Source: Rhabdornis inornatus (Eukaryota; Chordata; Aves; Passeriformes; Rhabdornithidae). From it: a DNA stretch of 64,000 bases. The stretch lies in contig VWZS01008125.1 of NCBI GenBank assembly GCA_013397075.1, forward strand, positions 2,911,023-2,975,022, given 5' to 3'. The stretch's first letter is position 1, and every line of letters starts with the position of its first letter. The notes beneath the pieces are model-generated. The model ran no database searches and had not been told where the DNA came from. It saw only the letters and a list, made by a program, of their open reading frames with translations. The translations under genes and the position numbers were made by a program. Positions 38,304-49,145 of this stretch are shown here, piece by piece.

Positions 38304-38595
38304 TTTTATTATAATAATAATTGTTCTTTATTGCAGTAAGATGTAAGGATCCCAAATAGGGTTCAAGACCCTATTATTCTAGGCACCATCCATGTGCATA
38401 ATAAAACCATCTCTGCTGTAAAGAGCTTACAATCTTGACATATGACAAGGCATAACAGTAAAAGAGAACAAACAATTGCAGAGGAGGGGTGGAAGAGAAG
38501 CTATCAAGAAAGCCAATACACAGGGTGTGCTAAGTAGCAGTGTCTGAACACTAACTGATTACCTATTGTCAAGGGCTTTGTATAATCTGAAGAAA
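38304..38595 (-). mobile_element. Ancient amniote repeat, 3' portion
   Basis: On the plus strand the element begins with a TAATAATAATT-like tail near 38312. It continues with a CAAGACCCTATTATTCTAGG block near 38363 and the diagnostic AAAGAGCTTACAATCTTGAC at 38420, then a GACAAGGCATAACAG block near 38443, and may extend to a CTATTGTCAAGGGCTTTGTA block at 38564. I recall this arrangement, with an AAT-type 3' tail, from a repeat abundant in turtle and crocodilian genomes. I am not sure of its formal family name (MIR-like or L2-like). A second, shorter copy lies at about 59.47-59.60 kb in the opposite orientation. Confidence 0.6.
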
Positions 38596-38599
38596 TAGT

Positions 38600-40337
38600 T
38601 TTTCATTGTGCCTTCCATATCACTTAGTTTCCTGTTTACAAAATGTGAATGTGGTTGTTACACCTCTTGAATAAACTGCTGGGGGGAGTGGGGAAGGGCA
38701 AGCTGAAAGATGGAAATTATATAGGATCTCTAAAGGGTAAGGTGTAAGGGTATGGGAGCTTGGTGCCAATCATACCTGATACATGTACCCAAGTACATTA
38801 AGGCAAATTTCACTACTTTAATCTCAAAAAAAGTCTAAAGGAAAGTGGGATCACTTTTGATGTTAATACTTTTACCATACTTTCACTATTGTGGATATGG
38901 GAAAACAATGCATATATCCACAGTTTGTGGGTGAAGTATGTTATTTTCCCCCATGTTTAAGAGGTTTTAAATAGTGAACATAGTAATTTGGATACATGGT
39001 AAAAAGAGGCTGAAGTAGCTTCTTTGACTGAAATGCAGAGATCGAGATCTCAATTTTCTCTTCCTATTCTTGAATTACACGATCATAACACCCCTTCCCA
39101 GAACAGAACTTATATGGATTTCCTATAATACACATGGGTGCTAGCATCCTGTAAATTTTCTGCTAGTCAATTACTATATGAGCATATAAATGAGAATTGA
39201 TTACCACAGAAGATGTGAAAGTAGAAATAAAGATAGCTGCATTTTTTTTTTGTCTCAGCAAAACCTTAAGAGAAACTGTAAGTATTGGCAGCTCCTCAGT
39301 TTAAGCTTTTAAATGTAATGTTTCAGAAGTATTATTATTTGCTTCTTTGAAGTGAAAAAGAAGTTGTGGAGAAAAACACATGGTAAACAAAGTACAGTAA
39401 TATGCCAAAAAAAGATGTAATTTAATAATGTTGCTCCAGGATGTATATAGAGGATCAGTATAAGGTTATGAAGTCCTGGCTGGGCCAGGAAGAACTGTGC
39501 TTAATGGAGAAATTCTGTGATGCCTTTGCAAGTTGCTCACATTCATGATGGTTCAGACAGCTCCCTAAACTTTTCTGTAGTTTTCTCTTTTGCCCATGCA
39601 GCACTGCCTTTCCCTCACTGGCACATGTGCATTTTGCTACCAACATCCCTTTGAGTGATGCTGCCAAGAGTCTTCTTGTCACATGAAGCTGTACAGTGAT
39701 GGTAGCAGTGCTGGGAGAGCCTCACACAGAGTGTCAGAGAGTTATCTCAGGTGCCTAATGAGGAACTGTGCTGAGGATCTGTTGACTGTGGGGTAGGAAC
39801 ACCAGGCTGGGAGCTGTGACTGCAGTTCCCCCTTGGGGACCAGGATACTCCTGTGAGCTGACTTGAATGTGAGAAGATTGAAGGTGCTAAAGTGCCTGCA
39901 GAGCTGAGGAGACAGTGTGGCTCCCAGGGGGGCATGGCTGTGGTGGTGGTAGCGGTGAACAAGGTTCATGGATCTAGTTTTTTAATGGCCAGACATGGGC
40001 TGAGCCACTTTCAGGAGAGCATTGGTTGAATTTAGGCAGTTAGTCTCCTAACTAGCCTGGAGGTGGACTTCTCCAGAGGGACATTCAGAGCAGACTCATG
40101 TACTTCCTCTCAATCTAAATTCTGTGTAGGCAGTATAAAGTTATTCAGCCCTGTCTCTGGGGAATGATCTCACTGAAAGTGAATCCCACAACTTTGTCAT
40201 CTTGTTTTGTTAGTATAGTTAGCATAAAATTTTACTATATGTTAATATAAAAGTTGCAATAAAACAATATTTGCAAGTAGCTTTTTCCTTTGGGCAATGA
40301 GCAGGGATACGGCTGTGTAACTAATTGTGCTGTGCAT
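38600..40337. other. Unique non-coding DNA with GC-richer patch
   Basis: The part at 39.45-39.97 kb is GC-richer than its surroundings and carries overlapping minus-strand frames of about 75 codons, without a recognisable domain. No named repeat was seen. Confidence 0.45.
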
Positions 40338-40368
40338 CCATTCTCTGCTGGAGGATATCAGAGAATGG
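40338..40368. repeat. Perfect 10-base inverted repeat
   Basis: CCATTCTCTG at 40338-40347 pairs exactly with CAGAGAATGG at 40359-40368 across 11 bases. No terminator-like or microRNA-like extension. Confidence 0.8.
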
Positions 40369-40980
40369 CCTTCTCAATTCCAGTAACTATTGCTAGCAAC
40401 AAGTTTTGCCCTAGTCCAAGATAGCTGTCAACTCACAGAAATCAGTGATTATTGTGAAGTGTTTTTCTCCTTCTACTGAATTCCAATAGCTCTTTGGCAG
40501 CTTAATCCAGATGTCCTTTAGATGGGTAAAATAAACTGTGATGAATCCCACCTCGGTGCTTTGAAAGGATGTAATGAGTAATCAGCAGAAACTCTGTGGC
40601 AAAGCATCGCTCCTTCAGAAGAATTTTTCTGAAAAAGCTTTAGTTGGAAAACTGAAATGCCTGGTGTGTCCATCTTTCTGGCCTAATGCGCTAAAAAGCA
40701 TTAAATAGATGAGTCTTAGCTTTTGCTCTTTTCCTATATTTTCCTCCTGGCTAGATCAGGTGCTGCCTTATTTGACGTGATGGCTTTGATGTATTGTTAG
40801 AGTTGTTATTTACAGATGATATGGAGAGCCTGGGGAGCCAAATCCAGCTGAGCACTACACTAGGCAGTGCCTTGTCTGAGAGGTAGGTACTGCAATGGTG
40901 ACTAGCTACCATTTTCTCAGATTTAACACAACTGTTTTGCTTATGAATTTAAAGTTGCTCTTTTCTGTTTTCTGTATCAA

Positions 40981-41045
40981 ACACATGTGCGCACACATGT
41001 GTACAAGATGTGTACATATAACCTGTATATGTGGACATACACATG
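40981..41045. repeat. Alternating purine-pyrimidine stretch with hairpin
   Basis: ACACATGTG at 40981-40989 pairs exactly with CACATGTGT at 40994-41002 across CGCA. The following 40 bases keep a mostly alternating purine-pyrimidine pattern with TGTACA words. Such stretches can adopt Z-DNA; it may be a decayed AC/GT microsatellite. Confidence 0.7.
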
Positions 41046-43466
41046 CTTTTTGCCCTGAATCTGTGAAAAAAACTAATATCCTTTTCCTGCTGAGCTGAAT
41101 TGTGTTCCACTGTTCGCCACTGTTTTTGAAGGTGGGTTTTAAGAATTTAGCAGAAAAAATAAAACCAGTAGGGAAAAAAAGCTAGCTTTCAATCCAGTCA
41201 GTGTCAATTAAAAGGGAGCCTCAGATGCAAATGCCACATCAGCACCAATTTTGTCACTAAGAACTTTAAGATCAGAAGCAATTACCTTCAATAGCACCTT
41301 GTTTTTATGTGTCTACCCTTCATAGCCTTGGCTAGTAACTCGGCCTACACCATAATTTACACTGACATCTAATTTCAGTGGATCTGCAAGCAATCTAACT
41401 GAAGATGGAGATACTGAGAGTGAAGAGTCCCGCTTTATCACCACAGACATAAAGATTCATTATTTTTTGCCAATTCAGAAAGTGAGACTTATGGGAATGA
41501 AGCTTTTTTTTCATGTGCGTATGTGCCTGTTTTGCATATCTCATTACTTGAATTATTTCCTGGTTTAGGCAAATGATTGCTGCCTTTAACTAGATGATTA
41601 AACACTCTAACAGCTCACAAAGGAAAAAAAAACAGCCAAGTGCTACTAGCATTCAGTAGATTTACCATTTTCAAGTGTCTCTGCAAAATGAGAGCAAAAG
41701 AAAAAGATGCATTCATTGCTAATCATATTCTTTGAAGTATAGTAGAGACCTGGCAATTTTATATTGTGCACGAAAGTAACAGTATTAGACTAAGATTATT
41801 TTAAGAAACACTTTTATCATTTTCTAATTGACAGAGAGGGCAAGCCTGCCAGCCATGCAGGGTGATGTTTCTTCGTGAAACAATGAAAGAACCCCACAAT
41901 GATGTGATTAATGACTTGCATCCATTTTCTCTGATCCTCATACTTGAATATAGAAAGCAGAGCTGATCTCTATGTTATTATCCAGCCTTCTATTCAGACC
42001 AGGCTAATATCAGCACAACTTCTTTTGTGACGCTTGCTCCCCAAGCCAAAAAATTTGCATATCACAGAGAATAAGGTTATGCAACCCAGTTGTTGATTTT
42101 GATGGTGCAAAGAACTGTCAGGGTTGTTTTTGTCACAAAGAGAGTGGTTTTTAAGCAGGTGTTAAAAAAACATGTACTCTTGCTTGTTATTTTACATGAT
42201 GCAAAACTGTTCATTGTTGTAAATACATAATTAGTAAGAGAAATGCTTGTAAGTTGTATGTCAGCATGTACCTTTTCAATTAGTGTTATGCAGATGGCGA
42301 AACGACAATTGTTACTAAAGGCAACTCTTGCTTCTCTCTCTGAAAATGCAATTGCCCTTACAGCTCTTTCACAGAGTGCTTTGAGATTGCTGTAGGTCAC
42401 TTTCTTACAAACTCTTGCAGAAGAGTTGTAAATGCCATAAATCAAAAGTTTAGGTGACTTATGCTTTTGGTTCATGTTCTTAAGGTCTGCCTGAGAAAAT
42501 GACCCGTTTCAAATTGGACCAAAAGACAAAGAGCCTGAACACTGAAGGACACTCGAGTCTGACAAACATTGCATAAGAACCATGATGCTGAGGGCAGTGT
42601 ACTTGTTCAGCACATGACTTACCACTTCTGTCCACTTGCACTTGAAATGATTACCATAATGGAAGGGAATAAGGAAGAAAAAACCTGCTGTGAAGAGGGA
42701 GAAGAAACATGGGAGGGAGAAGTTCTTACTGATGCCTGTTGTAAAAGTATTGGCTGCAGGTTCTTAAAGTGTAAACCAAACCAATGAAGGGATAAAAAAG
42801 GACAGTTTTACTGCTTTAGTTTCTTGCCATTTTTCCATGATGGGAATGCAGGTTTTCTAAAGCATAACCTGTGGTACAGAAGTTATAGCAAACAAACAAA
42901 TAAATACCAATGCAGATGAATATACAAAATTGACTCAGTCAGATTCCTGAGCTCCTAGTACTTAATCTTCTACTGTAACACAGCTGAACTGGCAGAAGTG
43001 GAAATGCATTTGGAAAGTTCAAGCATTTTTAATCCTGCTGCATAAATGGAGCTATTAATTCTAAATTACAGGGGAAAAGCACCGTTTTACCAGAAGCAAC
43101 ATTAGCACTTTCCCTACAGAAAACATTCCACCTAGTATCATTTAAGTGCCCCTAATTAATTTAGTCAAAGGAATAATAAAATTAACTTAAACACCAACAG
43201 TTAGATGCCCACACAAAGGGCATTTGGAACCAAAATCGTTTTGATCTGTCAAGATGCCTTTTGTTACTCTAGGTGTTACCCTCTTTGCAGGGCAAATGCT
43301 ATAAGGATGGAAACATAAATGGCATGAGGCCTAACTGCACGTTTCCTTTGTATGGACCAAAGACTTCTTTTTGCCTTCCTGGAGGGCTGGGAGTCAGTCA
43401 CAACCATATAACATAGCCACAGGGATGGCTTGCACCTGGAGAGTGGGCAAAACTCATCCCTCCCCC
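41046..43466. other. Unique non-coding DNA, no gene supported
   Basis: A 132-codon minus-strand frame at 42077-42475 is among the longer ones, but its amino-acid mix (many Thr, Ser, Cys, Lys) is not domain-like, and about one frame of this length is expected by chance here. Nothing else recognised. Confidence 0.45.
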
Positions 43467-43486
43467 GCCCTGCATCTCCGCAGGGC
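43467..43486. repeat. GC-rich 7-base inverted repeat
   Basis: GCCCTGC at 43467-43473 pairs exactly with GCAGGGC at 43480-43486 across ATCTCC. Short but all strong pairs except one. Confidence 0.75.
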
Positions 43487-44686
43487 CCACCCAGGGAGAT
43501 ATTCCAAGTGGTCTCAACTCCCCTCATCCAAATTCACTAACCAGGTCCAAATGCTCCAGTCTTTCTTTAGTGGAAGCTTCTTCTAGATACAAGGCAATCT
43601 TCTCAGAGCTGAAGTTATTGAGGCAGAATGGAGACCGATGACCATTTCACCTTCCTTGATTGATTTTCTCAGCAGTTACAGAAATGAAGGTCCTGAGAGC
43701 TCTGAAGGATAGCAAGGTCTTTACATCATTCTTTGGTGAACCGTCAGTCTTTCCCTTTGCTTTTTAGCTCTCCATTGACTTCTAATAACCTTTCTGAGAC
43801 ACCAATTTATTCCATTAGAACAGGAACTTTCCACATGAGAGTTTCACAGTACTTGGGGTACAAGTTAAAGATAAGTTTACACTACTGGTTTCAGAGTATA
43901 TAGACATAGAGGAAACCTCCTTGAGCCTTCCAGACAACCAGACTTAATCTACTTGCCTCCAGAAATTCTTCCTGTTCAAGATTTTGAAATAGGAAGCTTC
44001 ATTACAAGTCTAATTCTTGTGCATATTTTTAACATAATTTAAAGCAGCTGTGATAACTTATTTCAACAACATTTTGTATAATTATCTCTTCACTGCTGAC
44101 CCAAAGATGATCCATCATTTTTGCCTTCAAAACTTTTTGTTAAAGAAAACTCATCAAATTCAATATGCAGAAACATCTGGGCCTTTTTTTTTTTCCTTGA
44201 TGTAAGTCCAGGTATCTTTCTATTCACTATGGTAATAAAATGAAATCTTCATCTGAATGTAAATCTGATGCAGGGGTTTTAGAAAAATCTGGCACGATAC
44301 CAGTCTTTCCTTAAAATAAGTTTTGGTATAAATGAGTTCCACTTTATCTGCGCTATTGCTTCATATTTTTTTTCTTTACTGTCTGTCACGCTGCTAATGT
44401 ACAGTGCAACTACACTGCCTTTATGTTTATTTATGGTTTTCTGAAGAAAGCCTCTACCTGCTTCCCATCAGGATTGCTATTGCTCTATTTTTCTTTTATA
44501 GCTGTTACAGCAGTTTAATGTCCTGTACTATTCTCCGCTTTGTTGTCCAGGCTTTTTGCATTAATCTAGGAACATTATTTCTCTCAGAAATCATTCTATT
44601 TCTTACGTGAATTAAATTCAGTAACTTCCATAAGCCACATTGACTTATATTCTAATTTCTTTTTAAATTATTGCTTTTTAAAAATT
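43487..44686. other. Unique non-coding DNA, no gene seen
   Basis: AT-rich sequence without recognisable gene or repeat. Confidence 0.5.
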
Positions 44687-44707
44687 TGTGTGTGTGTGTG
44701 TGTGTGT
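44687..44707. repeat. (TG)10 microsatellite
   Basis: About ten TG units. The 129-codon plus-strand frame starting at 44690 begins inside this array and has no recognisable domain. Confidence 0.95.
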
Positions 44708-45500
44708 TTCATTTTGTGGGGAGATTTTTTTTATCCTCCTTTTCTTATCCTCCTCCTGCCTTCTGTGCCTTCTTATCCATTGTTACAGTCTTGTTTACCT
44801 GGCTTTTCTTGTCTCTGTGTATTAAAAACAGATGTGAATGATGTCCCAATGATATTCTTAATTTCTACGTTTTCTCGTAATACCTGCCTACACTCAGGTT
44901 GTAGAATCTTGGTGCTCCAAGTATTTAATAGAAGTCAGTCTCATGAGAAGGTGCAGAGGCACTTTTTCTGTTGCAAATCCTCTGATAGACCTTTAGGACT
45001 CAGACCCCTCAGGGACTTATGCAATGTTGCATGCCCAAAACCCTCTGGCAAGGATACCCATTGTTTAGTCACTTCCTAATGTTTGTCTGTGAATAAGATC
45101 TTCCATACAACTAAAGTATCTTTAGCATTACCTCGATGGAATAGGCAGTAATCTGGTTTTAATAATCATCAGATGTGAGAAATGTCTCACTTGCCAGTTC
45201 CCTGTGTTTACCCCTATAGCCAAGAAATGGTAAGATACAACAAATATGTATGAAATACAAATATTAATTAGTCGCTTACTATATTTAGAGAAAGAAAATC
45301 TGTATGTTAGATCATCTCTAAAAGGTTTCTTTCTTTCTTTGATCAAACAAGCTGTCAAGATGGTTAGATGGACTTGCACACACAAGGATTTATCACACAA
45401 ATTATTTCTCCAACAATATTATGTTCACCAAAGAGAGCCCTTACTTTGAAGATACATATTACCTGACGTGCCATCAATTCCCCATGAGTTTCTCTTTAGA
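44708..45500. other. Unique non-coding DNA, no gene seen
   Basis: No gene or named repeat recognised. Confidence 0.5.
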
Positions 45501-45501
45501 T

Positions 45502-45550
45502 TCAGATATTCAGAATGTAAATTCATATCAGATATTCAGAATGTAAATTC
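45502..45550. repeat. Two-copy 26-base tandem repeat
   Basis: A 23-base stretch beginning TCAGATATTCAGAATG at 45502 is repeated exactly from 45528, giving a 26-base period. The copies are identical, so the duplication is recent or is an assembly slip. Confidence 0.92.
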
Positions 45551-45785
45551 TGAAAAATTCTTGTGAACTCTAACTTGGCTTGGATTGTTGTCTGAATGAG
45601 TTGCTGAAAATGATTTATTGAGCTAACTAATATTCATAAAGATTTATGCTCTTTGGCTATAATTTCTAAAGCCACTGATTATCTGGGTTTTAGGCTTACT
45701 ATCCTAGTTCATAACTAGTCACAAATATACAAATCACTAGGAAACTGCTCCTTTCCCCTAAGTGAGTGGGAATCAACAGGCAAAT

Positions 45786-45787
<2 letters not shown>

Positions 45788-45836
<49 letters not shown>

Positions 45837-45849
45837 ATCATCATCATCA
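45788..45849. repeat. (ATC)n microsatellite
   Basis: About 16 ATC units, one extra A at 45837, then four more units. Likely length-polymorphic. Confidence 0.97.
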
Positions 45850-46009
45850 ATAATCATGATGTCCCCAAATTTTATTTCTAACAAACTTCATAATTCTCCT
45901 CTTTTTTTGCTTATTCCTATCCTTTTCTAGAAATTAAATATTTCCCTAAAACCACTTCAGACCTCACTTCTTTTAATATCCACCCCAAACATATCATTGA
46001 AATATTTTG

Positions 46010-46990
46010 TCCAGAAGGGATGTTTGGAGCTCATTTAATCTTGCTCAAAGTAAGCTCAGTTTCAAAACTTGATCCGAACTACTTTGAAGCAATCGTGAAA
46101 ATTTCCAAGCATGTAGATCCCGAAACCTCTCTGGGAATTTGTTCCAGAGCTCGGTCATTCTCACTATGAACATGCTATGCCTGGTGACAGTTTGAAGGGA
46201 AGTCTAGGTCTGTCTTTGTAGCTCACTTTTGGGTAGTTGAAAGCAGCAACCTGAGCTACCTCCTCCCCCCATCATTGCTGAACAAATAATTTCCCTTTGG
46301 TCTCTGCATGTCCCATGCTGTAGTCTTTCTAGTAATCAGCTGGGAGGATCCAAAGCTGGAGGCTGTTTTGGATGGAGCTTCTCAAGAGCAAAACAAAAGG
46401 AGATAACCATTCTCATACCTTCTGGACACTTTTGCTGCCCAGCATGCTGTTATTCTTTACTGCCATTAGGGTGCACTGCTGCCCCATGTTCAATTTTCTG
46501 TCCACCATGCCCTTTGGCAGAACCAGTCACCTTCAGTTTGGGATTAATGCCACCCCAGGCTCAGGACTCTGCCTTTGCCTTTGCTTTCCTTCACCTTCAC
46601 GGGTCAGCTCTTCGTCCATCTGTCCAAGTCCCCTGCTTCCCCTCCAGTGTATCAACTGCTCCTTTCTGTTTGGTGTTGTTCATAACAAGATGGGCCTATC
46701 CCAAATGTATTTGGTAGTATCAGTCCTTGTACTGAGCAATGAGGAGAGTCAGTTTTAATCATATGCCTGCTAGATTCTGAACTGTTCACTGCAATACTTT
46801 GAGTGCAATGGTCCAGCCAATTTTTCCCTCCCCTTGAAGTTTGCCCTTCCTGTCCACACCCATTCAGCATGCCTACAAGAGTGCTGTGGGAGACTGTGTC
46901 TGAGGCCTTGCTAAAGTCAAGGTAAATGACACAGACTGCTTTCCCTTTGTCTGCAGAGCCAGTCATTTCATCATGGAAGGCAATCAAGAT
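46010..46990 (-). mobile_element. CR1 LINE fragment with decayed reverse transcriptase
   Basis: Read on the minus strand, 46987 down to 46652 is still an open frame whose residues 22-35 read YLDFSKASDTVSHS, the conserved strand-helix region of CR1 reverse transcriptase. Downstream, NWLDH and VQGLILPNTF-like remnants stand where CR1 normally has its NWL and QG..LGP...N motifs. Past a stop, QQCTLMAVKNNSMLG-like residues (about 46.5-46.43 kb) match the later part of ORF2. The CR1 3' region appears at 46010-46170, with plus-strand words such as TTGCTCAAAGTAAGCTCAG and CTCTCTGGGAATTTGTTCCA. Internal stops and deletions make it inactive. The frame at 46372-46758 on the plus strand is antisense to it. 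Confidence 0.85.
46652..46987 (-). pseudogene. CR1 ORF2 reverse transcriptase remnant
   Basis: This is the open part (111 codons) of the decayed CR1 ORF2 described for the whole fragment. In an intact element ORF2 encodes an endonuclease and a reverse transcriptase of roughly 900-1000 residues that copies the element's RNA at the target site; only part of the palm and fingers region remains here. The YxDD catalytic box is not present in this open stretch. A Ser replaces the usual Phe in the LDFSKAFDT motif, consistent with neutral decay. Confidence 0.8.
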
Positions 46991-46991
46991 T

Positions 46992-47038
46992 AATTAGGAT
47001 AATTAAGGATAATTATAGATAAAGGATAATTATAGATT
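46992..47038. repeat. Short GGATAATTA tandem repeats
   Basis: AGGATAATTA occurs three times, the last two as AGGATAATTATAGAT, directly next to the CR1 fragment's upper end. Confidence 0.85.
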
Positions 47039-47039
47039 T

Positions 47040-49114
47040 TCTCCTACCTTCTATCAACTTCAGAGCCACATTTTATATCCTTACTTTTGTGGCTACAGTG
47101 CTATTCCAGATTCTCTGTCTGCACTGGTGACAGACTTATTAATTTCTCCGTCTAATTAGTCCCCAGTTACACAGATTTGACTCCCTTCATGAATCTCAGG
47201 TAGTCTCTTCCTGCTTCATCACTTCTTTTCCCTTGAAAACTCCGTATATCACCCACATTTCTCTTTGGGCTTCAGTCTCTAACTATATCTGTCTCCTGTT
47301 CTTCTCTTGAGACCCCAGTTATTTCATTAGTGGGGCTGCAGCTTCTGCTGGACTTTTCATTATACCTCAAAGCTTCAACACTGTATATAGAAATACATCC
47401 ATAACTTGGTTGTACTTACCTTTGAGTAGATTACTGGCACAAATATTGCTGTCTGTGAACTTGGCATGGAGCTATGCCCTAGCTAAATCGTAGCTATTAG
47501 ATATTTCAGAAATAGACTTCAATTTACACAGAGTAGAACACGCTTTACATAGCTTACTGATAGGTAGGCTAACGTTTAAAATTTGTGCAAAAAATTAATA
47601 TGCAAAAGATGGGACTGAACACAAGTTGAAATGCTCTATAGATTTGTAGTAGGGAAAAATGCATACCTACATCTGCAATTTCAGTTGGTGGATGCACAAT
47701 TTATATGCAAAAGCTGCAGATATGGGCTTTAAAAGAAAATAGTAACCTGCTGTATATCTTGGAGTTTTGGCAGGCTTTGATTTGCACCTAGGTAATTGTC
47801 TTACACTGCAGACCTGAAGGATCATTTATAAAGCTTTTAGATGGTGACCACAGCAGTATTTAGGTGTAAAAGAGATTATTGTAGTAAATGAATCTTGTCT
47901 AAAAAATAGCAGAAGAAAATTTGTATGGTGTTCAATTAAAAGCACAATGACTTTATCATTTTTCTTGACTCAGAATTTTGGCTGTAACTCTTCTGGCTCA
48001 CACAGTTGCAAAAGAAAAAAAAGGATACATGCTCCCCTACCACTCTATTTCTTATCCAGAACCAAGAAATTATGTTTTAGAAGAAACCATTTAAAGGATG
48101 ACCATTTCCACTGCGAGCATCTGGGCCTCCAGCAGTTTGGCATGACTCTTGCTGCAATGGCATCTGCAAGTACATATTGTTGCTGCAGTGTGCCTCCTAG
48201 TGTTTCCTATAATTCCGTGTCAGAAACCACACTGCTCATTGCCTGCTGCATTCCATGCTGTGTTCCAGTGCTTACTGCCGTAATGGACATATTATGCTCA
48301 CCAAAACAGTATGCCTGGGAGGATAGGTAGACACCTCTCTCTGTGTGTCTGCAAATGCAAACTGCTCAGACTTGGGTGGTTTTATCTACATAAGGATGCA
48401 TAATTGAGAGAAGTGAAGAGATTTTGACTGATATGTATAAATATATTTACTGAGACACAAATACATCATGACATGTATAGCATTCTCATTGTCCAGTATA
48501 TTACTTTTGAAATAGGTACCTTATTTTTTCTGACTGCTGACTTATTTCAGCAAAATGGTCTTTTTCCCCATGTAAGTGGATTATGCTAAATGGATAGAAA
48601 GTGCTGCACTTACCTCATGAGTTACTTTTCAAGTAACTTGGTAATCCCATTGAGCATTCTTGTTCTTGGAGCTGACAGCATCTGAAGAGTGGGTGGCAGA
48701 GATCCTACTGTGGGTACCTAGTATTTCATTTTCTCTACTTAAGACAGTATCTATCTGTGGGACCAAAGTGTTGGTGTCAGTGCAGGGACAAAGGCATACA
48801 AGTCCCTGCTGTGTATCTGGCAGAGCTGTTGCATTGCAGCCTCATTCTAAACCATTCCTATGCAGGGCCAGAACTGACGTCCACCCATCCCACTGAATGC
48901 CAAAAGGAGACATGCAATAAATGAAACAGACTGAAAACAGCTAAAAGACAGCTAAATACAGCTAAAAGGCAGAAAGGTTCTTATGGAAGTGTTGCTAAGC
49001 TTAAACTCTACAAATATAATGGAATGGAAGTAATTTTCTGTATGTTAAAGGACACATTAATTTTTCATTTTATCCTGTGCTTTTGCAACAAAGACTAAAT
49101 GATAAGTTTCAAAA
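47040..49114. other. Unique non-coding DNA, no gene supported
   Basis: A 127-codon plus-strand frame at 47947-48330 is Cys-rich near its end (residues 75-110) but matches nothing that I recognise and lacks splice or promoter support. Short AACAGCTAAAAG-type words repeat three times near 48936-48975. Confidence 0.45.
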
Positions 49115-49145
49115 TTTTATTTTTTTATTTTTTATTTTTTTTTTT
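49115..49145. repeat. T-rich low-complexity tract
   Basis: Thirty-one bases of T with occasional A. It could be the poly(A) tail of an unrecognised minus-strand retroposed piece, but no matching body was seen. Confidence 0.9.

Noticed and set aside
42077..42475. 132-codon minus-strand frame
   Set aside because: About one frame of this length is expected by chance at this base composition; no domain, splice site or start context supports it.
45700..45790. Possible third copy of the old amniote repeat next to the ATC array
   Set aside because: Only a few words resemble the family, and in poor order; not enough to support a call.
45788..45849. Regular repeats considered as a CRISPR-like array
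   Set aside because: It is a pure ATC trinucleotide microsatellite without spacers, in vertebrate DNA.
46372..46758. 128-codon plus-strand frame
   Set aside because: It is antisense to a decayed CR1 ORF2 fragment, so its openness reflects the opposite-strand coding history.
47947..48330. 127-codon plus-strand frame with a Cys-rich end
   Set aside because: The Cys spacing does not fit a zinc finger or disulfide-rich family that I know, and no transcript signals are visible.
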